Origin: Marinibacterium sp. | GTDB lineage: Bacteria; Pseudomonadota; Alphaproteobacteria; Rhodobacterales; Rhodobacteraceae | Direction: 5' to 3' | DNA: 42,237 nucleotides | Assembly (NCBI GenBank): GCA_025800215.1 | Contig: JAOXSC010000162.1 | Coordinates: 1-42,237, forward strand | In this document: piece after piece, positions 25,629 through 33,981 of the stretch | How the letters are laid out: every line of letters starts with the position of its first letter | Numbering within the stretch: the stretch's first letter is position 1 | The notes under the pieces: model-generated | What the model saw: only the letters and a program-made list of their open reading frames with translations | Told to the model about the DNA's origin: nothing | The model's database searches: none | Translations under genes and position numbers: made by a program

Positions 25629-26687
25629 ATGACACATCTCTGGGTCCGGGCCGAACAGCGCCCGAACGAAGACCGCGTGGGCCTGACCCCGGACGGGGCG
25701 GCACAGCTGATCGCAGCGGGCCTGCGCGTCACCGTCGAAGACAGTTCCGTGCGCGCCCTTCCCATCGACGGCTACCGCGCCGCAGGCTGCGTGATCGCAC
25801 CCGAACACAGCTGGCCCGACGCGCCGCAGGACGCGCTGATCTTCGGGCTCAAGGAACTGCCCGATGACGGCACGCCCCTGCCCCACCGCCACATCATGTT
25901 CGGCCACGCCTATAAAGGGCAGGCCGCAGGCCGGCGCCTGTTGCAGCGCTTTGGCGCGGGCGGTGGCACGCTGTACGATCTGGAATATCTGGTGGACGAC
26001 ACCGGCCGCCGGGTCGCTGCCTTTGGCTATTGGGCAGGCTATGCCGGGGCTGCGGTGGCACTGAAATGCTGGGCTGCGGCGCAAAGCGGGGCAATCTGCG
26101 GGCCGGTGTCGTCCTATTCGGGATCAGACGCTTTGCGCGCCGATCTGCTGGGCGCGCTCGACGCCACCGGCGCGGCGCGGCCGCGCGCCATCGTGATCGG
26201 CGCACTTGGGCGCGTGGGCACGGGCGCGGCGGATCTGTGCGACGCGATGGGGGTTGCGGTCACCAAATGGGACATGGCCGAAACCGCCCAGGGCGGCCCG
26301 TTCCCCGAGATCCTGGACCACGACATCTTTCTCAACTGCATCCTGGCCCGGCCCGGCACCCCGGTCTTTGTTCCGGCCGACGCCCGCGACGCGGCGCGCA
26401 CCCTGTCGGTGATCGGCGACATCGCCTGCGATCCGCAAAGCGATTTTTCCCCGATCAAGGTCTATGACCGCGAAACCGACTGGACCAGCCCCGCCCTGCG
26501 CGTGGCCGATGATCCGGTGCTGGATGTGACGGCCATCGACAATCTGCCGTCGCTCTTGCCGGTGGAAAGCTCTGAAGACTTTGCCGCGCAGCTGCTGCCA
26601 TCGCTGCGCGGGCTTGACGATCTGCAAACCGGCGTCTGGGGCCGGGCAAAAACCACGTTTGACGACCATATGAAAGGGATCTCGTGA
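25629..26687 (+). CDS. lys1: Saccharopine dehydrogenase (NAD+, L-lysine-forming) type
   Basis: A 352-residue alanine dehydrogenase/transhydrogenase-fold enzyme that interconverts saccharopine with lysine and 2-oxoglutarate. The N-terminal substrate domain shows VRAEQRPNEDRVGLTPDGA, FGLKELPDD and HIMFGHAYKGQ. A Rossmann domain with VIGALGRVGTGA follows at about 188-199, and the C-terminal part has DIACDPQSDFSPI. AAAGGA lies ten bases upstream of the ATG. Translationally coupled to the next gene (TGATG). In bacteria the pair normally serves lysine catabolism towards aminoadipate semialdehyde; a biosynthetic direction is less likely here. Confidence 0.9.
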   Translation: MTHLWVRAEQRPNEDRVGLTPDGAAQLIAAGLRVTVEDSSVRALPIDGYRAAGCVIAPEHSWPDAPQDALIFGLKELPDDGTPLPHRHIMFGHAYKGQAAGRRLLQRFGAGGGTLYDLEYLVDDTGRRVAAFGYWAGYAGAAVALKCWAAAQSGAICGPVSSYSGSDALRADLLGALDATGAARPRAIVIGALGRVGTGAADLCDAMGVAVTKWDMAETAQGGPFPEILDHDIFLNCILARPGTPVFVPADARDAARTLSVIGDIACDPQSDFSPIKVYDRETDWTSPALRVADDPVLDVTAIDNLPSLLPVESSEDFAAQLLPSLRGLDDLQTGVWGRAKTTFDDHMKGIS

Positions 26688-27829
26688 TGCGCGTTCACTG
26701 GTGTGGCACCGGCCTGTCGGCCATTCCCGGCCTGCGCCGGCTGATGGAACGGGGCGTTCCGGTCACCGTCTGGAACCGGACCCTCGACAAGGCCCGCGAA
26801 GCGGTGGGCGATCTGACATCCGACATTCGCGTCTTTGATCTGGCGGGCGTCTATGATGCGCTGCAGCCGGGCGATGTGGTGGTGTCGATGCTGCCCGGCG
26901 ACTGGCATGTGCCGCTGGCCGAAGCGGCCATCGCCAAGGGTGCGCATTTTGTGTCGTCATCCTATATCGCACCCGAAATGCGCGCGCTGGACCCCACGGC
27001 CAAGGCGGCGGGCGTGGCACTGGTGAACGAGGTCGGGCTTGATCCCGGCATCGACCACCTGATGGCCCATGCGCTGGTCGAAGCCTATCGGGCCAGCCCG
27101 GCCTGTGATCCCGACAACGCGCTGAGCTTTCTGTCCTATTGCGGCGGCATCCCCAAGACGCCGAACCCGTTCCGCTATAAATTCAGCTGGTCGCCGCTTG
27201 GTGTGCTCAAGGCGCTGCGCTCGCCGTCGCGGTCGATCCGGGACTTTGCCGAGCTGGATGTGGCGCGCCCGTGGGATGCGATTTCCAGCTATGACGCGCC
27301 GCTGCCCAGCCCCGAAAGCTTCGAAGTCTACCCCAACCGCGATTCCATCCCCTTTGTCGGGCAATACGATTTCGACCCCGCCTGGAAGATCAAGGAATTC
27401 GTGCGCGGCACCCTGCGCCTGAACGGCTGGGCCGATGCCTGGGCGGATGTGTTCACCGAGGTCGAAACCCTGAGCGGGGCCGCAGGCGATGCCCGTCTGA
27501 AAGAGATGTCCGATCAGTTCTGGGCCGAAAACGCCTATGATCCGGGCGAACCGGACCGGGTGGTGCTCTGCGTCGATCTGCGGGCCGAGCGCGATGGGCA
27601 GGCCGTCTGGCACCAGACCTATGTGATGGATGCCTGGGGCGACGCGGCGGGCACCGCCATGGCGCGGCTGGTGTCGATCCCGGTTTCGCTGGCTGTCGAA
27701 GCGGTGATCGCGGGCAACATTGCCCCCGGCGTACATGCCGCACCCAAGGATCCCGCGCTGGTCAAAAGCTGGCTGGACGAGGTGTCAACGCTCGCCCAGC
27801 ATCTGGACTGGGTCGATCGTCTGGCCTGA
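26687..27829 (+). CDS. Saccharopine reductase-like dehydrogenase (glutamate-forming type)
   Basis: A 380-residue saccharopine dehydrogenase-family protein that would split saccharopine to glutamate and aminoadipate semialdehyde. The nucleotide-binding start is atypical, CGTGLSAIPGLRRLMERG, followed by TVWNRTLDKA. Next come VVSMLPGDWHVPLAEAAI, NEVGLDPGIDHLMAH and the saccharopine-binding FLSYCGGIPKTPNPFRYKFSW. The ATG at 26687 overlaps the preceding stop by one base and has GAAAGGGA at good spacing; a GTG one codon earlier (26684) is the alternative. With the upstream gene it forms the two-step saccharopine route. Confidence 0.88.
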   Translation: MRVHWCGTGLSAIPGLRRLMERGVPVTVWNRTLDKAREAVGDLTSDIRVFDLAGVYDALQPGDVVVSMLPGDWHVPLAEAAIAKGAHFVSSSYIAPEMRALDPTAKAAGVALVNEVGLDPGIDHLMAHALVEAYRASPACDPDNALSFLSYCGGIPKTPNPFRYKFSWSPLGVLKALRSPSRSIRDFAELDVARPWDAISSYDAPLPSPESFEVYPNRDSIPFVGQYDFDPAWKIKEFVRGTLRLNGWADAWADVFTEVETLSGAAGDARLKEMSDQFWAENAYDPGEPDRVVLCVDLRAERDGQAVWHQTYVMDAWGDAAGTAMARLVSIPVSLAVEAVIAGNIAPGVHAAPKDPALVKSWLDEVSTLAQHLDWVDRLA

Positions 27830-27832
27830 TCC

Positions 27833-27854
27833 GCAGGGCGCTGCGGCGCCCTGC
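27833..27854. terminator. Bidirectional hairpin between convergent genes
   Basis: GCAGGGCGC (27833-27841), loop TGCG, GCGCCCTGC (27846-27854) forms a perfect nine-pair stem. It lies between the saccharopine reductase-like gene (plus) and the SDR gene (minus). There is no long T run on either side. Confidence 0.6.
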
Positions 27855-27856
27855 TG

Positions 27857-28588
27857 TCACGCAAAGATCCGGTAATAGGCCCAGTCCGGCAGGAACTGGG
27901 CCAGCCGGAACAGCCAGGAAAACCCAAGGGGAAAGCTGCGCTTGAACCGCGCGCTGTTCATGTGGTCGAACATGATCTGCGCGGCCTCTTCGGGCTCCAT
28001 GATGAAGGGCATCGAAAAGCTGTTCTTGTCGGTCAGCCGGGTGCGGATAAAGCCCGGATTGGCCAGCTGCACCCGCACCCCGGTCCGGCGCAGATCGGCA
28101 TAAAGGCTTTCGGCCAGAACCATCGTCCCGGCCTTGGACGCCGCATAGCCCACCGCGCCGGGCAGCCCGCGAAAGCCCGACAGCGACCCGGTGATCACGA
28201 TATGGCCCACGTCGCGCGCCACCATCTGCGGCACCACCTGCCCCAGAACCCGCATCAGCCCGGTGAAGTTCACATCCGCCATGGCAGTGGCCTGCTCTGA
28301 CTGCCAGTCTGTCGCGGGCATGGGCCAGTAGACCCCGGCCAGAAACACCATGCCATCCACATCGCCCACCTGCGCGGCTGCCTGCGCCACCGATGCGTCA
28401 TCGGCCACATCCATGACCACCGTCTGGGCCGGGCCCGGCAGATCCGCCGCCAGTGCCTCAAGCCGATCGGCTGAACGCGCAGACAGCACCAGATCGGCGC
28501 CCGCATCGCTCAGGACATGGGCAAGCGCGGCCCCCAGCCCGTCGCTGGCGCCCACCAGCCAGTATCGCCTGCCCGCCCAGCCTGTCAT
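27857..28588 (-). CDS. Short-chain dehydrogenase/reductase, last gene of the RpoE-linked operon
   Basis: A 243-residue NAD(P)-dependent SDR. The cofactor loop GASDGLG is near residue 13, the catalytic Ser is in VITGSLSG, and Tyr/Lys are in YAASKAG. The N-terminal WAGRRYWLVGAS and a C-terminal aromatic tail (FSWLFRLAQFLPDWAYYRIF) suggest membrane contact. It overlaps the DUF3833 gene by ATGA. By order and family it corresponds to the SDR at the end of the operon beside rpoE-chrR in Rhodobacter sphaeroides (RSP_1087 position). Lipid-linked substrate is plausible but not shown. Confidence 0.88.
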   Translation of the reverse strand: MTGWAGRRYWLVGASDGLGAALAHVLSDAGADLVLSARSADRLEALAADLPGPAQTVVMDVADDASVAQAAAQVGDVDGMVFLAGVYWPMPATDWQSEQATAMADVNFTGLMRVLGQVVPQMVARDVGHIVITGSLSGFRGLPGAVGYAASKAGTMVLAESLYADLRRTGVRVQLANPGFIRTRLTDKNSFSMPFIMEPEEAAQIMFDHMNSARFKRSFPLGFSWLFRLAQFLPDWAYYRIFA

Positions 28589-29187
28589 GCGGCCTCGCGC
28601 GTGGGGGTCTGATCGGCGGGGATGGCCGTGGAAACGGGGCGCATGGTGGCGACAAGTTCGGCCACCTGAATGCCGAATTTGCGGAACTGGCTGCGGTTCA
28701 CGATGGTGCCGTTGGGCGCCAGATACATCCAGTCCACGGTGTCCAGCACATGCCCGCCCGAGCTGTCGGGCAGGCGGATGCGGTATTTCAGCTGCACGGC
28801 AGATCCCTTCTGCACGCCGCTGCCCGCACCGATCACATCCGCCGCCGTGGCCGTGATGCGCCCGTCCGGGGCCAGATCAAGCTGCCATTCACGGTCCTGC
28901 GTGGTGCCGCCATCATATTCGAACCGCTCGCGCATGACACAGCGATCCCCCTGCCAGCGCGCATCGAAATGGCCGACAAAGCGCGAACTTACCCGGCCCG
29001 TGGGCCCATAGATCACGCCTTCGCACAGGATGGGGCCGTTCAGATGGGTGCGGATGTCAAAGGCGGTGTCGCCGCCCGAGTAATCTTCGGGCCGTTGCGC
29101 CACAAAGGACAGGAAGGCCCGGCGCAGATAGCCCGCAGCCAGAACAATCGCCGCGCCGCACAGCGCAAAGACAATTGCATCCATCAT
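28585..29187 (-). CDS. DUF3833-family protein
   Basis: A 200-residue protein with an N-terminal hydrophobic segment (about residues 4-20, FALCGAAIVLAAGYL), probably a membrane anchor. A beta-rich domain follows with GPILCEGVIYGPTGRVSSRF, EWQLDLAPDGRITATAADVIG and VLDTVDWMYLAPNGTIVNRS. This pattern fits DUF3833, whose biochemical role is unknown. The Cys in PILCEG is too far from the start to be a lipobox. ATGA overlaps at both ends show tight coupling with the MFS and SDR genes. It matches the second-last gene of the Rhodobacter RpoE-linked operon. Confidence 0.85.
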   Translation of the reverse strand: MMDAIVFALCGAAIVLAAGYLRRAFLSFVAQRPEDYSGGDTAFDIRTHLNGPILCEGVIYGPTGRVSSRFVGHFDARWQGDRCVMRERFEYDGGTTQDREWQLDLAPDGRITATAADVIGAGSGVQKGSAVQLKYRIRLPDSSGGHVLDTVDWMYLAPNGTIVNRSQFRKFGIQVAELVATMRPVSTAIPADQTPTREAA

Positions 29188-30431
29188 CTTGCATCCTCCA
29201 GTTCGGTCGTCATCACCAGCGCCACCGCAACAAGCTTGAGCGCGCAGGGCAGTGCCGCATAAAGTAGGGCAAGATTGCGCAAGGTCGCGTCGCCATTGGG
29301 GCCCTGCGCATCAAATCCCGATGCTTCAAGCAGCGGCAGAACCGTGACCGCCGCCAGCGCCAGCGTCATCTTGGACATGAACGACCACAGGCCGAACCCT
29401 TCGCTGGCCGATGGTGCCACCTGCGCCATGCGCCGGGCAAAGAGCGCGGGCAGGATCGTCATGTCCGCCCCCAGTGCCGCGCCCGACACCAGACAGATCA
29501 CCGCAAAGGGCACCAGATCCCCCGCCCCCAGCGTCAGCACCCAGACAAAGGCCGCGATGTTCAGGCTCATCGCCCCAAGCAGCACCCGCCGCGCGCCCAG
29601 CCGTTCGGCCAGCCGCCCCCAGACCGGCGCGGCCAGCGCCGCCGCCAGAAAGAACAGCACCAGAAGCGGCCCGCCCGCCTGCGCCGCGCCCAGCCGGCTG
29701 TCCACATAAAACAGAAAAAGGGTCGAGCTGATCGCCGATGGCGCGGCATTCACAAACGCGAGGATCAGCAGCCGCCGCGCCACCCGGTCGCGCAGCACCG
29801 GGCCAAAGCCCTGCGACGGCGCCAGCGCGCCCGTCCCCCATTCACCGCGCATGCCCCACCAGGCCAGCACGGCCAGCAGCGCAAAAAGCACCCCAAAGGC
29901 GGCAAAGGGCCGGGGGCTGACCCCCGCCAGCAGCGTCGGCGCCAGAGCCGCAAGGCAGATGCCGATCAGCGCCCCGGTTTCACGCCAGCGCGCCAGCCGC
30001 AGATGGCCGCCGCTGCGCAGCCTGCCCGCCTTTTGCACGCCCTGGGCATAAAAGGTGATGGTCAGAAAGCTGAACCCCGAAAACACCAGCACCAGCATCA
30101 GCGCGAACCACAGCAGCGGCGCCACCGGCGGGACAATGGCAAAAAAGCCCACCATGCCCGCCGCCATCACCGCGACCGCAACCGCCACCACCTGCGCCCG
30201 ATGGGCGCGCCAGCGGTCAGCCAGCCGCCCGAACAGCGGATCCTGCACCACGTCGATCAGGCGCAGCGCAAACAGCACCGTGCCAAGCGCCCCCAGCCCC
30301 ACGCCATAGCTGTCCACATAGACCTTGGGCGCGTGAATATAGAGCGGCAGCCCGGCACAGGACAAAAGCCCCGCAAACACCGCATAGGCGTGCAGGTTGT
30401 CTGTTCTCTGCCGGGTCTCGACCATGGTCAT
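29184..30431 (-). CDS. MFS transporter (GPH/MFS_2-like)
   Basis: A 415-residue inner-membrane protein with about twelve hydrophobic segments, of the glycoside-pentoside-hexuronide/MFS_2 type. Marks include FALRLIDVVQDPLFGRLADR in the first loop region and APVWGRLAERLGARRV in the second half. The frame is open to 30494, but the ATG at 30431 overlaps the DUF1365 stop as ATGA and is chosen. It is the third of five coupled genes in the operon divergent from rpoE. A lipid, lipid precursor or flavin-product substrate would fit the neighbours, but cargo is unknown. Confidence 0.88.
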   Translation of the reverse strand: MTMVETRQRTDNLHAYAVFAGLLSCAGLPLYIHAPKVYVDSYGVGLGALGTVLFALRLIDVVQDPLFGRLADRWRAHRAQVVAVAVAVMAAGMVGFFAIVPPVAPLLWFALMLVLVFSGFSFLTITFYAQGVQKAGRLRSGGHLRLARWRETGALIGICLAALAPTLLAGVSPRPFAAFGVLFALLAVLAWWGMRGEWGTGALAPSQGFGPVLRDRVARRLLILAFVNAAPSAISSTLFLFYVDSRLGAAQAGGPLLVLFFLAAALAAPVWGRLAERLGARRVLLGAMSLNIAAFVWVLTLGAGDLVPFAVICLVSGAALGADMTILPALFARRMAQVAPSASEGFGLWSFMSKMTLALAAVTVLPLLEASGFDAQGPNGDATLRNLALLYAALPCALKLVAVALVMTTELEDAR

Positions 30432-31192
30432 CCGCGCGACACCTCGTTTGCGGGCGGGGCCGGGCGGGTGCGATAGGTGGCGCCTTTCCACCACAGTTTC
30501 AGCGCCTGCCAGTGGATCAGCGCCAGCACCCGGCGCGATCCGAAGGGCCGCCGCCAGAGCGTGCGCAGGATCCCGCCCGCACGCAGAGGCGCCCGCGCCC
30601 CGGTGAGCGTGGCAATCAGCCCGCCTTGCCCCTGGGAATAGTCGATCCAGATGCCGATCCGGGCGTCGCTGATATCAAAGCGAAAGACATAGCCGCCCTC
30701 GACCGGTTGAAAGGGCGACACGTAAAAGATCTTCTGCGCGGTCAGTCGATCATTCGGCGTGATCGCAGACAGATCAGGCTTGTGACACAGATAGGAATGA
30801 CGCTCGCCAAAGGTGTTGGTGACCTCGGCGATCACCACCGTCAGCGCGCCATCGCGATAGCACAGCCAGAAGCTGACCGGGTTGAACACATGACCCAGGA
30901 TGCGCGGCTGGGTCAGCAGGTCGATCCGGTCGGGGCTGGGCAACTGGTGCTCTGCCAGAACCGCGCGGACCCAGGGTGCGCCCTGCCCGGCGCCCGGCGC
31001 GCCGCCATGGTCGCTGTCATGCACCGACGCCAGATTGCCCCGGTTGCGGCCAAACAGGCGCGGACCAGCCACGGGCGCTTCGGCATCCAGCAACACGTAA
31101 TCCACCGAATAGCGGAACGCGTTTTCCACCGCGCCCTTGCGCCCGTGAAAGGTCTGGCCCTGGATATGATCGACCCGCCCCGGCATGCTCAT
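30428..31192 (-). CDS. DUF1365-family protein
   Basis: A 254-residue protein of the DUF1365 family. Seen are the N-terminal VENAFRYSVDYVLLDAE, LLTQPRILGHVFNPVSFWLC, VIAEVTNTFGERHSYL and KIFYVSPFQPVEGGYVFRF. The ATG at 31192 overlaps the preceding stop by ATGA; upstream codons in the longer open frame (to 31297) are an Arg/Gly-rich shadow. DUF1365 genes usually sit next to the FAD amine-oxidase-like gene as here. In Rhodobacter sphaeroides the equivalent pair (RSP_1090 and RSP_1091) is needed for a full RpoE response to singlet oxygen and is tied to fatty-acid modification, as I recall the literature. Confidence 0.88.
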   Translation of the reverse strand: MSMPGRVDHIQGQTFHGRKGAVENAFRYSVDYVLLDAEAPVAGPRLFGRNRGNLASVHDSDHGGAPGAGQGAPWVRAVLAEHQLPSPDRIDLLTQPRILGHVFNPVSFWLCYRDGALTVVIAEVTNTFGERHSYLCHKPDLSAITPNDRLTAQKIFYVSPFQPVEGGYVFRFDISDARIGIWIDYSQGQGGLIATLTGARAPLRAGGILRTLWRRPFGSRRVLALIHWQALKLWWKGATYRTRPAPPANEVSRG

Positions 31193-32490
31193 TCCGCCGC
31201 CATCGCCACCGGCGATGCCCCGCGCAGCCCCGCGACCACGTCCACCGCGCTGGCCAGACCGTCTTCGTGAAAGCCGTTCTTCATCCACGCACCGCAATAC
31301 CAGCTGCGGTTCTGCCCGTTGAACCCGGACACCGCGCGCTGCGCGTTCAGCGCGGCCAGATCATAGACCGGGTGGCGCAGGGTGACCTGATCATAGATCA
31401 GATCCTCGCGGATGGTGCGTTTGGTGTTCAGCGTTACGAAATGCGGATCATCCAGCGGGATCGGCTGCAGCGAATTCATCCAATAGGTCAGGTCGATCAC
31501 GTCGGACGGCGCGTCGGGATCTTCGGTATAGACCCAGCTGGACCAGACCTTGCGCCGGCGCGGCATCATGTTGGCATCGGCATGCAGCACGATGTCGTTG
31601 GGCTGATAGCGCACCGCACCCAGGGCGGCCTGTTCATCCGGCGTGGGATCGGCCAGCATCGCCAACGTATCATCGGAATGGGTGGCAAAGATCACTTCGT
31701 CAAAGCTTTCCCATTCCCCCCCCCAGGGCCGGATCTCGACCCCCGCAGGCGTGCGGCGGACCGATTGCACGGGGCTTGACAGGCGGATGTCCACGCCCGC
31801 GCCCTGCATCGCCGCGCCCAGCCGCGAGACATAGGCCTGCGACCCGCCCTGCACCGTGTACCACTGATGCTGGCCCTTGTGGGACAGCAGGTTGTGATTG
31901 TCGAAGAACCGCACCATCGCATAGGCCGGGAAATTCAGGATCTTTTCGGTGGGCGTCGACCAGATCGCGCCGGAAAACGGCTTGAGATAGTAGTCGCAGA
32001 ACCACCGCCCCGTGCCCAGAACGTCCAGAAACTGGCCCATGTCGATATCGGGATAGGCCTGCACCGTGTCACGCGCCCGCGCGTTAAAGCGGAAGATGTC
32101 GCGCACCATGCGCAGAAAGGACGGGCTGACCGCGTTGCGCCGCTGCGCAAACAGGCTGTCGAGCGAATTGAGCGCATATTCAAACCGGCCGCCCCCGATC
32201 GACACGCCAAAGCTCATGTTGCTTTTGGCCACCGGCACGTCGAGCTCGTCAAACAGCGCGGCCAGATGCGGGTAGTTGGCATAGTTGAACACGATGAACC
32301 CGGTATCGACGGGCTGATCGCCGGTCTTGCCCGCCATCACGGTGCGGGCGTGACCGCCCAGACGATCTTCGCTTTCGAACAGCGTCACGTGGTCGGTCTT
32401 GGACAGCATATGGGCGGCACCCATTCCTGAGATGCCGGCTCCGATCACGGCGAGTTTTCGGGGCGGGCCGGCAGGGGCGTCGAATGGCAT
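31189..32490 (-). CDS. FAD-dependent amine-oxidase/desaturase-like protein, first gene of the RpoE-linked operon
   Basis: A 433-residue flavoprotein. The FAD-binding GAGISGMGAA is at residues 17-26, followed by LFESEDRLGGHA. Later come FDEVIFATHSDDTLAML and the C-terminal RSWYCGAWMKNGFHEDGL, which closes the FAD site. The ATG at 32490 has AAGGAG ten bases upstream; the frame is open to 32550. It heads five ATGA-coupled genes and is divergent from rpoE. In Rhodobacter sphaeroides the counterpart acts on membrane fatty acids in the pathway to methylated furan fatty acids. The same role is likely here by synteny, though cfaA/ufaM-type methyltransferase is not in the window. Confidence 0.9.
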   Translation of the reverse strand: MPFDAPAGPPRKLAVIGAGISGMGAAHMLSKTDHVTLFESEDRLGGHARTVMAGKTGDQPVDTGFIVFNYANYPHLAALFDELDVPVAKSNMSFGVSIGGGRFEYALNSLDSLFAQRRNAVSPSFLRMVRDIFRFNARARDTVQAYPDIDMGQFLDVLGTGRWFCDYYLKPFSGAIWSTPTEKILNFPAYAMVRFFDNHNLLSHKGQHQWYTVQGGSQAYVSRLGAAMQGAGVDIRLSSPVQSVRRTPAGVEIRPWGGEWESFDEVIFATHSDDTLAMLADPTPDEQAALGAVRYQPNDIVLHADANMMPRRRKVWSSWVYTEDPDAPSDVIDLTYWMNSLQPIPLDDPHFVTLNTKRTIREDLIYDQVTLRHPVYDLAALNAQRAVSGFNGQNRSWYCGAWMKNGFHEDGLASAVDVVAGLRGASPVAMAAE

Positions 32491-32617
32491 TGGGTGTCGT
32501 CTCCTTAACGTATTGCGATGAATACGCGCCGAATGCGGGGGCGGATGCAAAAGAAATGGACAAAATTTGTGATCCGCCTGCGGGTGCGACCCGTAGACCG
32601 GTTATGTTTACGGCGGT

Positions 32618-32646
32618 TGATCCCATTGAACTGAATGGCCTAGCGT
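32618..32646 (+). promoter_or_regulatory. Candidate RpoE-dependent promoter of rpoE-chrR
   Basis: TGATCC (32618-32623), 17-base spacer, TAGCGT (32641-32646). TGATCC is the -35 element known for Rhodobacter RpoE promoters; the -10 is a partial match. Transcription would start near 32653, before the GTG start at 32691, giving the expected autoregulation. A second TGATCC lies at 32570-32575 with a weaker -10. Confidence 0.5.
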
Positions 32647-32690
32647 TGCCTGAGCCGGTGCGCCGGCCCGGTGCAAAGGTGTCGAAACCC

Positions 32691-33248
32691 GTGACAGAAA
32701 ACGAAAATTCCAGTGGGGCTGCGGCTTGGGTGTCGCATGTGGCGCGGATTCGCGACCATCGCGACGAAGCCGCCTTTGCCGAACTGTTCCGGCACTTTGC
32801 GCCGCGCGTGAAAGCGTTCCTGATGAAATCGGGCGCAGATGCCGCGCTTGCCGAAGAGGTCGCACAGGACTGCATGGCCACCCTCTGGCACAAGGCGCAT
32901 CAGTTCGATCCCGCGCGGGCATCGGTGGCGACATGGGTCTTTACCATCGCCCGGAACCGCAGGATCGACGTGCTGCGCAAACAAAGACGCCCCGAGCCCG
33001 AGGATCTGCCCTGGGGCCCCGAGGCCGAGCCGGATCAGGAAGACATCCTGACCCTGCAACAAGAAAGCACACAGCTGCGGCAGGCGCTTGGCGCCCTGCC
33101 AGACGCACAACGCGAACTGATTGAACGCGCCTATTTCGGAGACCTCAGCCACAGCGAAATCGCAGCGGCCACCGGTCTGCCCCTGGGAACGATCAAATCA
33201 CGCATCAGACTGGCGCTGGACCGCTTGCGCCACGCAATGAAGAAGTGA
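32691..33248 (+). CDS. rpoE: ECF sigma factor RpoE (ChrR-controlled, singlet-oxygen type)
   Basis: A 185-residue group IV sigma factor. Region 2 is seen in FAELFRHFAPRVKAFLMKSG, FDPARASVATWVFTIARNRR and RIDVLRKQRR. Region 4 is seen in LPDAQRELIERAYFGDLSHS and GLPLGTIKSRIRLALDRLR. The start is taken as GTG at 32691 (MTENENSS...), because the candidate promoter at 32618-32646 excludes the longer open frame from 32484 and AAAGG lies 11 bases before it. chrR follows at once. In Rhodobacter this factor directs the response to singlet oxygen and is held inactive by ChrR. Confidence 0.92.
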   Translation: MTENENSSGAAAWVSHVARIRDHRDEAAFAELFRHFAPRVKAFLMKSGADAALAEEVAQDCMATLWHKAHQFDPARASVATWVFTIARNRRIDVLRKQRRPEPEDLPWGPEAEPDQEDILTLQQESTQLRQALGALPDAQRELIERAYFGDLSHSEIAAATGLPLGTIKSRIRLALDRLRHAMKK

Positions 33249-33259
33249 CGACAATGGCA

Positions 33260-33925
33260 ATGACGATCAAACATCACCTGTCGGACGATATCCTGATGGC
33301 CTATTCGGCAGGCACCCTGCCCGAGGCCTTCAACCTGTTCGTGGCCAGCCACCTGTCGGTCTGCGACACCTGCCGGGCCACGGTCGAAAGCTATGATGCG
33401 GTGGGCGGTGCGCTGCTGGACACGGCCAGCGACGGCATGGATCTGGTGACCGGCGACATGGCAATGTCGGCAGGCGCGCTGTCGGCGGTGATGGAGCGGA
33501 TCGCCCAGCCCCCGCAATCACCCGCGCCGCGCAGGCGCAAGCCCGGCCCCCTGCCCGGCCCGCTTCAGGACTATGTGGGCGGTGGCCTTGAGGACGTGAA
33601 ATGGCGTCCGGTGGGCATGGGCGTCAGACAGGCGATCCTGCCGACATCGGATGCGGCTATCGCGCGGCTGCTGTATATTCCGGCAGGCACGGCAGTCCCC
33701 GATCACAGCCACCGCGGAACCGAACTGACCATGGTTCTGCAGGGCGCGTTCGAAGACGAATACGACCGCTTCGGGCCGGGTGACGTGGAAATTGCGGATC
33801 ATGACGTGCAGCATATGCCCGTGGCCGACATTTCGCAGGATTGCATCTGTCTGGCGGTGACGGACGCGCCGCTGCGCTTCAAAGGGCTGCTGCCGCGTCT
33901 GGCGCAGCCATTCCTGCGGATCTGA
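33260..33925 (+). CDS. chrR: Zinc anti-sigma factor ChrR
   Basis: A 221-residue cytoplasmic anti-sigma factor with the two-domain ChrR plan. The N-terminal zinc anti-sigma domain has H6, H31, C35 and C38 (SHLSVCDTC), the same residue numbers as in the Rhodobacter sphaeroides protein, which fixes the ATG at 33260 over upstream GTG/ATG codons. The C-terminal cupin-like domain has H149, H151, E155 and H185 (DHSHRGTE, DVQHMPV) plus the conserved CIC pair C195/C197. It binds RpoE until singlet oxygen or certain organic peroxides trigger its degradation. It lies 11 bases after the rpoE stop. Confidence 0.93.
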   Translation: MTIKHHLSDDILMAYSAGTLPEAFNLFVASHLSVCDTCRATVESYDAVGGALLDTASDGMDLVTGDMAMSAGALSAVMERIAQPPQSPAPRRRKPGPLPGPLQDYVGGGLEDVKWRPVGMGVRQAILPTSDAAIARLLYIPAGTAVPDHSHRGTELTMVLQGAFEDEYDRFGPGDVEIADHDVQHMPVADISQDCICLAVTDAPLRFKGLLPRLAQPFLRI

Positions 33926-33957
33926 ACCACCCAGACACAAATTGCGGCCTTTTTCCC

Positions 33958-33981
33958 CGCCCGCAGGCCCACCTGCGGGCG
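33958..33981 (+). terminator. Hairpin after chrR
   Basis: CGCCCGCAGG (33958-33967), loop CCCA, CCTGCGGGCG (33972-33981), a perfect ten-pair stem 32 bases after the chrR stop. No T run follows on the plus strand, so termination may need Rho or may be partial. Confidence 0.55.

Noticed and set aside
30428..31297. Longer N terminus for the DUF1365 protein from 31297
   Set aside because: The extra 35 residues are Arg/Gly-rich shadow of the FAD-enzyme gene; the ATGA-coupled start at 31192 gives the family N terminus.
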